From Pirellula sp. (GTDB lineage: Bacteria; Planctomycetota; Planctomycetia; Pirellulales; Pirellulaceae): a DNA stretch of 34,008 nucleotides. Each line of letters begins with the position of its first letter. Within the stretch, counting starts at the first letter, position 1. Position numbers and translations under genes: made by a program. This document shows, piece by piece, positions 15,449 to 23,300 of this stretch. A model generated the notes under the pieces. It was not told where the DNA came from, did not search any database, and saw nothing but the letters and a program-made list of their open reading frames with translations. Where the stretch lies: contig JAIPFP010000039.1 of the NCBI GenBank assembly GCA_021736575.1, forward strand, positions 1-34,008, in the 5' to 3' direction.

Positions 15449-18400
15449 ATGCATTTTAGACGTATTGATGTTAGCAGCTTTTTATTCCATCTCTCAGGGG
15501 TGGCGATTGGTTTCTCGTTTTGTATGGATGCCCTTCTAGTTGCCGGATCCATGGGAGACTGGGAGTTCATGAAAGACATCCGGCCGCAAGGATACGTTTG
15601 CGGATTTTCAGCGGTGCCGCTGGTGATCGACGGCAAACTCGATGATGCTTCGTGGCAGTCCGCGCCTTGGACCCAGGATTTCGTCGATATCGAAGCCGAT
15701 CGCAAACCCAAGCCTCGCCAACGCACTCGAGCAAAAATGCTGTGGGACTCCCGATACCTGTACATTGCAGCCGAGCTTTCCGAACAACACATCCAAGGGA
15801 GTATCGTCAAGCATGACGCGGTGATCTTCCAAGACAACGACTTCGAGGTTTTTATCGACCCAGACGGAGACAATCACGCCTACTACGAATTCGAAATGAA
15901 TGCCCTTAATACCACATGGGACCTATTTCTCCCTCGACCCTACAAAGATGCAGGCACCGCCGATAATAGCTGGGAGTTTGAGGGGCTCAAGTCCGCAGTC
16001 CATCTGCAAGGCACCCTCAACAATCCGTCCGATATCGACACCGGATGGACGCTCGAAATCGCTATCCCATGGGCTTCATTCGGCAAACACGCGAACAAGG
16101 CATGTCCGCCGAACGACGACGATCGGTGGCGCATCGATTTTTCACGCGTGGAATGGCAGTTCGATATCGTCGATGGCCAATACCGCAAGGTGCCCAACAC
16201 AAAAGAAGACAATTGGGTCTGGTCGCCTCAAGGGATCATCGACATGCACCGACCCGAACGATGGGGCTTCGTTCAGTTTTCAAGTGCCCCCGCAGGCTCA
16301 CAAACGTTTGCACATGACGAAAGTTTGCCGATCCGCGATACCTTGATGGAGATCTACCATCGTCAACGCGCATTCCAAGCGAAAAATGGCAAGTGGGCAA
16401 GCAATCCGCAAGAGCTCGAACTGGGGCAAACTCAGTTGCCTCAGTCTGCCAAGTTGTCGATGCAACTTACGGACGCCGGATACCAGGCAACCATCGAAAC
16501 CTCTGCCAATGGCAAAGCACTCGAACGCTGGCACGTTCAGCAGGACTCGCGACTATGGGAAACTCCCAGTAACCCACGCGTGCAAGCGGCGCTCGACCGA
16601 GCAGGACCAAACCGATCGCAATTGGAAAGAGCTCTTGAACAAGCCACGAGCGAGCACACCGAAGCCATCGAGTTCTTGATCGCCAATATGCCGGAGCGCG
16701 ACCTTCAAAGCCTGTCCGCCGACTTTCTGCTTGAAAACACTCGGTTGGCATACGAAGCATGGAACACTTCAGCCTGGAAGGATAAAATCAGTCGGGAAAT
16801 ATTCTTGAACAATGTGTTGCCCTATGCCAACATCAACGAGAGCCGCGACGAATGGCGCAAGGACTTCCGACAACGATTCTTGCCATTGATTGCCGGCGCC
16901 AAATCGCCCTCTCAAGCAGCGGCCATGCTCAACCAAAAACTGTTCCCTCTGGTCAATGTCCGCTACTCGACCAAGCGTGCCAAAGCAGACCAAAGCCCCG
17001 TGGAATCGATTAAGTCCGGGCTTGCATCTTGCACAGGTCTTTCGATCCTGCTGATCGATGCTTGTCGAGCCTGTGGAATTCCTGCGCGATTCGTGGGAAC
17101 TCCGCTCTGGTCCGACAACAGCGGCAATCACTCATGGGTTGAAGTGTGGGATGACGGCTGGCATTTCACGGGTGCCGCAGAACCCAATGGAGATGAATTA
17201 GACAAAGCATGGTTCATTGGGCGAGCGTCGACCGCCGTTCGCGACAACGCGCTCAACGCAATCTACGCAGTGAGTTTTCAACAGACACCGCAAGCGTTTC
17301 CGTTGGTATGGGACCGTTCCATCGACTACATCCGAGCCGTCAACGTAACCGATCGATACACCAATCTAGGATTCAAACCGCCCGAAGGATCGACGCTCAC
17401 TATGTTTCGCGTTGCGGATGAAGCGAGCCAGCAACGAATCGCTGCGGAGGTCAATGTGCTCGACGCAAATGGGTTGTCCGTCTTCAAAGGGACTTCGAAA
17501 GACGAACGCTTTGATGCCAATGATCATTTGCTGACTTACTTGCCAAGCGGTCAAGAGTTTACGATCGAAATTCGTGACGGACAACGCGTTATCAACGAGA
17601 AATTCCGGAGCGAACCACGCGATAGACCAATCAACTTTACGTTTATTCCTCCTGTTCCACAGGCCAATCAGCCCAAGCCTGCCCCAAGGGCCAATCAGCC
17701 CAAGAGAGAGTCGAACGACGTTTCTTCATCGAATGCAATCGACGGATTGGCTAAGTATCTTGCGGTTGCGTGGGATCAACGTCCTGCAATGGGCGACCAA
17801 GCCTTTGCAAAAGTTCCGCTGACGAAACTCGAAGCGACCGAGGCCATGAAATTGTTATGGGAGGATCATGTCAAGCATCTTCGAGACACTCGCACGGCAG
17901 AGATGGAGGCTCGCGAAATTGTGATTGGCTCGCTTAAGATGCCATTCGCTTACCAAATATTTGGCGAAAAACCGGCCTCAGGAAGGAGCTTGGTTTTATC
18001 GATGCATGGCGGCGGCGGGGCTCCTCCAAGAGTGAATACGCAGCAATGGGAAAACCAAAAGAAGCTATATCAGTTGGAGGAAGGAGTCTACGTGGCTCCG
18101 CGGGCGCCAACCGACACATGGGATCTTTGGCATCAAGGGCACATCGGCGGTTTCTTTGATCGACTTATCGAGAACTTCATCGTATTCGAAGGCGTTGATC
18201 CGAACCGTGTGTACCTCATGGGATATTCGGCAGGCGGTGACGGCGTCTTTCAATTGGCTCCAAGAATGGCCGATCGATTTGCGGCTGCTTCGATGATGGC
18301 GGGTCATCCCAACGAGACGTCCCCGCTTGGACTGCGCAACTTGCCCTTTACCATTCACATGGGGGAAAACGATGCAGCCTACAATCGCAATAAAATCGCA

Positions 18401-18910
18401 GCTACCTGGGCCGAGAAACTCGCAGAACTTCAGCGAAACGATTCGAACGGTTATCCGCATCTCGTCAAGATCCATGCGGGCAAGGGGCACTGGATGGATC
18501 GTCAAGATGCGGAGGCACTCCCGTGGATGGCCAAATACACCCGCGACCCTTTTCCAAAGCGAATCGTTTGGAAACAGGACGACGTCGTCGAGAATCGTTT
18601 CTATTGGATGGCGGTCGATCAAAAGGACATTCGTGATCGGGCGCAAGTCATTGCGAATCGCGATGGACAGAACATTGACATCGTTTCCAAAGACGTCGAT
18701 CAAATCCGAATACGGTTGAATGACAGTATGATTGACTTCGGCCAAAGCGTTCGAATTACATCTAGCAACGCGGTCCTATTCGAAGGCAAAGTCGATCGAA
18801 CGATCGAAGTCATCGCCAAGTCGTTAGCCGAGCGAGGCGATCCAAAGTCCGTATTTCAAGCCGAGGTCAATGTCAGCCTTACAAGTGTTAGCGTTGAGTC
18901 GGGCAAGTAG
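15449..18910 (+). CDS. CBM9-like + transglutaminase-like + alpha/beta hydrolase fusion, exported
   Basis: A 1153-residue protein with three recognisable modules. After a signal-like N-terminus (1-33), a CBM9-like sugar-binding module runs about 48-277 (VIDGKLDDASWQSAPWT, LWDSRYLYIAAELSEQ, DNDFEVFIDPDGD). A transglutaminase/protease-like core runs about 430-640, with Cys528 in SCTGLSILLIDACRACGIPAR, His561 in NHSWVEVWDDGW and the family segment GAAEPNGDELDKAWF. A Pro/Gln linker containing two ANQPK repeats follows. The C-terminal alpha/beta hydrolase has an oxyanion motif HGGGG (853-857), nucleophile Ser927 in GYSAGGDG, probable Asp975 and His1014. It probably binds and modifies extracellular polysaccharide or a peptide-glycan conjugate; this is inference. 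The ATG at 15449 has GGGGAT upstream. Confidence 0.85.
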   Translation: MHFRRIDVSSFLFHLSGVAIGFSFCMDALLVAGSMGDWEFMKDIRPQGYVCGFSAVPLVIDGKLDDASWQSAPWTQDFVDIEADRKPKPRQRTRAKMLWDSRYLYIAAELSEQHIQGSIVKHDAVIFQDNDFEVFIDPDGDNHAYYEFEMNALNTTWDLFLPRPYKDAGTADNSWEFEGLKSAVHLQGTLNNPSDIDTGWTLEIAIPWASFGKHANKACPPNDDDRWRIDFSRVEWQFDIVDGQYRKVPNTKEDNWVWSPQGIIDMHRPERWGFVQFSSAPAGSQTFAHDESLPIRDTLMEIYHRQRAFQAKNGKWASNPQELELGQTQLPQSAKLSMQLTDAGYQATIETSANGKALERWHVQQDSRLWETPSNPRVQAALDRAGPNRSQLERALEQATSEHTEAIEFLIANMPERDLQSLSADFLLENTRLAYEAWNTSAWKDKISREIFLNNVLPYANINESRDEWRKDFRQRFLPLIAGAKSPSQAAAMLNQKLFPLVNVRYSTKRAKADQSPVESIKSGLASCTGLSILLIDACRACGIPARFVGTPLWSDNSGNHSWVEVWDDGWHFTGAAEPNGDELDKAWFIGRASTAVRDNALNAIYAVSFQQTPQAFPLVWDRSIDYIRAVNVTDRYTNLGFKPPEGSTLTMFRVADEASQQRIAAEVNVLDANGLSVFKGTSKDERFDANDHLLTYLPSGQEFTIEIRDGQRVINEKFRSEPRDRPINFTFIPPVPQANQPKPAPRANQPKRESNDVSSSNAIDGLAKYLAVAWDQRPAMGDQAFAKVPLTKLEATEAMKLLWEDHVKHLRDTRTAEMEAREIVIGSLKMPFAYQIFGEKPASGRSLVLSMHGGGGAPPRVNTQQWENQKKLYQLEEGVYVAPRAPTDTWDLWHQGHIGGFFDRLIENFIVFEGVDPNRVYLMGYSAGGDGVFQLAPRMADRFAAASMMAGHPNETSPLGLRNLPFTIHMGENDAAYNRNKIAATWAEKLAELQRNDSNGYPHLVKIHAGKGHWMDRQDAEALPWMAKYTRDPFPKRIVWKQDDVVENRFYWMAVDQKDIRDRAQVIANRDGQNIDIVSKDVDQIRIRLNDSMIDFGQSVRITSSNAVLFEGKVDRTIEVIAKSLAERGDPKSVFQAEVNVSLTSVSVESGK
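17662..17704. repeat. 16-bp direct repeat in the interdomain linker
   Basis: GGCCAATCAGCCCAAG occurs at 17662-17677 and again at 17689-17704, separated by 11 bases. It encodes the repeated ANQPK segments of the linker between the transglutaminase-like and hydrolase modules of the fusion protein. Confidence 0.9.
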
Positions 18911-18956
18911 CGTAAGTAGCTCAAACCGAACTGCTAGCCACTAAAAGGCACAAAGT

Positions 18957-19022
18957 CCACAAAAAGTTTGATAGTTCGATTCAACAGATCAGCCGGTTTA
19001 TGGCTATTGTGAGTTTTTGTGG
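18957..19022. repeat. CCACAAAAA / TTTTTGTGG inverted repeat
   Basis: CCACAAAAA (18957-18965) and TTTTTGTGG (19014-19022) are exact reverse complements 48 bases apart. They lie between the fusion gene and the sarcosine-oxidase gene. Flanking words (CACTAAAAGGCACAAAGT) are AT-rich. It could serve as a weak terminator for the upstream gene or be part of another dispersed repeat. Confidence 0.6.
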
Positions 19023-19132
19023 TTAGGAAAAATGGTAAGGTGCGAGAGAGCTGATAATGCATTGCGTCGACTTGGGATTTCTCCAACATTTGATGCGTTC
19101 CATTTGCAGCGTGGTTGGGTAGATTATTTGCG

Positions 19133-20302
19133 ATGAGATACTACGATGCGGTTGTGATTGGCTTGGGGGGGATGGGTAGTGCGGCTACCTCTCATTTGGC
19201 GACGCGCGGAGTGAAAACCCTGGGGCTCGAACAATTCGATCCCTTGCATACTCGCGGGTCAAGCCACGGAGAATCGCGGGTTATTCGTCAGTCCTATTTC
19301 GAACATCCGAACTACGTACCCTTGCTTCTTCGAGCGTATGAACTTTGGACTCAATTGCAATCCGAATCCGGACTGGATTTGATGACGATCACCGGAGGAC
19401 TCATGATTGGGCGTCCCGACAGTCAAACGATTGTCGGCAGTCAACGGAGCGCCTTGCAGCATCATCTTCGGCACGAAATGCTCACGGCCAAACAAATACA
19501 GGAACGCTTTCCGGTTTTGACACCAACATCAGAACTGGTTGGGTTGTATGAGCAGAATGCTGGTTTTGTTCGACCGGAACGATGCATCGAAGCGCACCTT
19601 GCGAGGGCCGAAGCGGCGGGCGCGGATCTGCATTTTGGAGAGCGATTGATCGATTGGACGCCTTCCTCGAAGAATTCGACAGTCTTGGTGCGAACGACGC
19701 GAGATACGTATGAGACCGGCTCCTTGGTTCTTGCCCCCGGAGCCTGGGCACCGAAGCTATTTAAACTGGACGTTTCACTGCAAGCCGTCAGGCAGATTTT
19801 GTTTTGGATCGAGCCACTTTGTGACCCTGAGGCTTTTGCGCCAGAGCGATTTCCGATTTACATTTGGGAATGCGATGGAGGGGTTCAGTTTTATGGATTC
19901 CCGCAGCACGGGCCAGCCAACGCCGGGATTAAGGTCGCTGTCTTCTATAATGACGATCCGTGCGACCCCGATAACGTAAACCCATTGATAGGAGACGAAT
20001 TCGTACAGCAAATACGATCCTGTTTGCAGAGGCGTATCCCTTGTTTATCGGGGCGAATCGTCAAAGCAATTCCGTGCATGTATACCAATACTCCAGACCA
20101 TCACTTTGTGCTTGGGAAGCATCCGCGATTCCCGATGGTCACGATTGCGTCCCCCTGTTCAGGGCATGGATTCAAATTTTGCAGCGTGATTGGAGAGATC
20201 CTAGCGGATCTTGCAACGACAGGTTCGACGCGTCACGGCATCGATATGTTTTCGCCCACGAGAGAAACGTTAACGACGCCTCGCAGTGGGCTAAGCTACT
20301 AG
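19133..20302 (+). CDS. Monomeric sarcosine oxidase / N-methyl-L-amino-acid oxidase homologue
   Basis: A 389-residue flavoenzyme predicted to oxidise N-methyl amino acids such as sarcosine, giving formaldehyde, glycine and hydrogen peroxide. The N-terminal FAD-binding motif reads VVIGLGGMGSAA (Gly10, 12, 13, 15), and the region RGSSHGESRVIRQSYFEHPNYVPL is typical of MSOX and SolA. The covalent flavin attachment Cys is at position 315 (CMYTNTPDHHFVLG), the same number as in Bacillus MSOX when translation starts at 19133. This agreement supports the ATG at 19133 over the in-frame TTG at 19115. The length also matches the family. Cytosolic. Convergent with the operon ending at 20317; substrate choice within the MSOX/MTOX/PIPOX group cannot be read from this sequence. 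Confidence 0.9.
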   Translation: MRYYDAVVIGLGGMGSAATSHLATRGVKTLGLEQFDPLHTRGSSHGESRVIRQSYFEHPNYVPLLLRAYELWTQLQSESGLDLMTITGGLMIGRPDSQTIVGSQRSALQHHLRHEMLTAKQIQERFPVLTPTSELVGLYEQNAGFVRPERCIEAHLARAEAAGADLHFGERLIDWTPSSKNSTVLVRTTRDTYETGSLVLAPGAWAPKLFKLDVSLQAVRQILFWIEPLCDPEAFAPERFPIYIWECDGGVQFYGFPQHGPANAGIKVAVFYNDDPCDPDNVNPLIGDEFVQQIRSCLQRRIPCLSGRIVKAIPCMYTNTPDHHFVLGKHPRFPMVTIASPCSGHGFKFCSVIGEILADLATTGSTRHGIDMFSPTRETLTTPRSGLSY

Positions 20303-20329
20303 TTACAGGCGACTAGTTACAGGCGACTA
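20298..20329. repeat. 14-bp tandem duplication spanning two stop codons
   Basis: ACTAGTTACAGGCG (20298-20311) is repeated directly at 20312-20325, followed by a partial third copy ACTA. It contains the stop codon of the oxidase gene in copy one and the stop codon of the giant membrane protein in copy two. Both gene ends remain readable. Confidence 0.9.
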
Positions 20330-23300
20330 CCCATCGCTTTGAAGTACGCTTTGATGGCTTCGACGAACTCGGGGTCGTATTCGTCGCGACGCCCCTCTAT
20401 GGTATCTTCCGCCCGCTGCTCTCGTAGATTTCCCCAGTCGCGGCTCGGCTCTCTTGAACGCCCAGGCAACACAAAAGCACCCGGCTCTTGGCCCGCCATT
20501 CCGCGACCTTGCTTGTTTGCTTGGGATTGGGATTGGCCTTGGTTTTGGCTCGACTCCTTGCGTGAGCTATTACGTGTTTGGTTATTTGCCGAACGCTGAT
20601 TCAGCCGATCCTGATTCATGGTACCAGAAAGGTTGTCGGCAGAATTGCGAACCGAATCCTGAAACGAACTTCGGGATCCATTTCGATCGCCCTGTTCTTC
20701 GGCCGACGCTCGCGGTTGCCCTTCGCTCTTGGACGAATTCTCTCCTTGTGCGGATTTCCCATTCGAGCTTGGATCCGCGTTTGTCGAGCGATCCAACTCA
20801 TCCAACATTCTTGCTAACTCACGAGCTGCCGTTTGCTTCTCGTCTCGCTCTTGCTTTGACCCTTTGCTTTGCGAACCTTGATTCGGTCGACTGGAATCTG
20901 CATTGGGATTAGGAATTTCAGTCCCTCGTTGAGACGACTCTGTCGAACCGATCGCTTGATCCAACTGACGGGCCAGATTCGTTAACTCTTGACTTGCTTG
21001 AGTGACGGTATCTTGCAATCCCTGCGTCGCAGGGCGACGAAACGGTTCTTGTATCTCGCTGTCTTGGTTCGCCGTGGCTTGGTCTGCTTCTGAGCGAATT
21101 GCATCGGCGGCAGCGGCATCAAGTTTATCCGCAACTTGCTGAAGCGATTCATTGCTGGTCTTGCCAACCTGCGCCGAAGTTTCGGCAAGAACCTTTGCAC
21201 CGCTGGTATTCCCAAGTCGCTCTTCGTGCCTTGCGCTTCTTGCAAGTTCTTGAGCGGCATCCCCGACCTTTTCCTGAATGCCTTTGTGTTGATTTTTTTC
21301 AGCCGACAACGCAGCCGAAGTACTCCTCGGCTCGGAGAGCGACTTCGTCTCTGGAATGAGTGACGATACTTGCAATTGAAGCTCATCGACTTGTTCCCGG
21401 GCTTTTTCCAATTGCTCGGCTGCTAACGCAGCAATTGGGTTAGGCTTATCGACATCCTTGCGCACCGATTCATCAAACTTGCTTGCACGTAATTTAGCTT
21501 GCTCTGCCAAGCTTTCTGCTTGTCTAACTTCGCTTTGAGCGGTTTGTGCACGGGCAACAAGCTGTTCTTCTTGGATGGATGCGTTCCGAAGGCGTTCTTT
21601 GGACGCATCGTTATCGGGTGCCTTTTCGAGAGCCCGTTTGGCCTCTTGGGTTTGACGCCTGGCGTTCTTCAATGGAGTAGCAAGTTGTTCGGCACGTTTC
21701 TTTGCTTGTTCAAAACGTTGCAATGATTCTTTCGAAGTGTCGCGGGCTTGTTTATTCATTTCCTCGCGAATTTGATTTTGCAGGTTTCGCATTTCGTTGC
21801 GGTTGGCCTGCCGCGTTTGCTCATCTTTTGCTGTGCGAATTTCAATCTTGGGCTCGATCGCCTGGCTGGTTACTTGAATCTGTCGCTGAGCTTGTGCAAG
21901 TTTTTCCGAAAGCGGTTGCAATGACTGTTCGAATTCGAGACGAGTCGATTGCTCGTTCAACCGCTTTACTGAGTTTGCCGCGATCCCTAGTTCTCGCGAA
22001 GATTGCTCCAAAGCGATAGCTTCCGCGTTGCTGCCAGAGCGACTCGCAATAGTCGAAGCCTTTGTAAGAAGTCTGGCAGCAAATCGTTCGGCTTGCTCGC
22101 TGACGGAACGCAGTTTCTCTATTTGCAATCGCTTTTCGCCGGCCAACACCAAATCCGAGTTCTCATTTTGAATGGCCATCGAAAGCTCGTCTTTGGCTGC
22201 GTTTCGTAATTCGAGGGCTACCGCTTGGGCGTTGGCCTTCGAGATTTCCGAGAGTTCGTCCTGCATCAAAGGGTTGGTTTTTAATTCTTGCTCAAGCTTT
22301 TGAAGCAAGTCCAACGGATCGCTTTTGGCCAAGCTCGCCAATTCCTCCGCTCGTTCGTAGTCTTCGGTAGTGTCGCGCAGCGGAATTGCGTCTGGTGGCA
22401 GTGAAGGTTCGTTTGCCGCTTCCGTCGCCAGCATGGATAAATCTTCACGAGATTGAGCGAGCTCTTTTTCGCGGGCGCTGTCGGTATTTTGCGACTGTTG
22501 TTCCAACATCGCGAAATGGTTTGCGACTTTAGTGATGGCGTCGATAGTCGCGGACTCGCGTTGAATGGCCTCGCTTACTTTTTTTGCGAGTTCTAGTTGC
22601 CCCTGCTCTGGTGCACTTTGTTGGTCCTTTGGCCTGGGGTCCGCCATGGCATTCATGGCTTCCAGCGCAGTTGCAATCGAATCTCGCATTGGGGCCGAGA
22701 CAGATTCGATCAGATTCAATGCGGCATCGCTGTCGCGGGCTAAATCCCGCTCAAAGTCTTTCAGTAGGTCTTGTTTGTTGGCCAATTCGATGAGCGCATC
22801 TTGTAGCTGAGAAGTAGTTCTCTCTGCGGCCTGTTGCTGCGTTTGTATTTGGGAAGGCGAAGGCAACTCGGTCACTTGTTTCAATTGCCGCGTCGCGTCT
22901 GCTGCCTTGAGTGCAAGCTGCGAGACGGAGAGTGCATATTTGGCCAGTACCACTCTGGCGGCATCAAGGGTTGGTTTGGCTTGGCTATCGGCGACTGCCC
23001 AGAGCTCTAACATTTCCCTGATATCCTCCGAGGCCGAAAAAACATTCGTATTGTTTGCATCTCGACGTACGCTTAACTTTTGTGAAATACGTTGAGCAGC
23101 TACACACCACCGTAACGCGTTAAACTTTTCGGTTACCGGACCGGGGAACCCCGCTTGCTGCATCCACTGGTGAGCCAATTCGATACGAAGATTCACGCTG
23201 TCCCATTGCTTGGGGTGGACTAGTTGGCCGTCCAATGTTTTCCACTCGTATTGCTCTCGTGGACGAAGGGCTTGGACAGCCAATCTCGCTTCGACGGTTT

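Noticed and set aside
18065-18745. Minus-strand frame of 226 codons
   Set aside because: Antisense to the hydrolase module with its catalytic triad; no domain, no ribosome-binding site.
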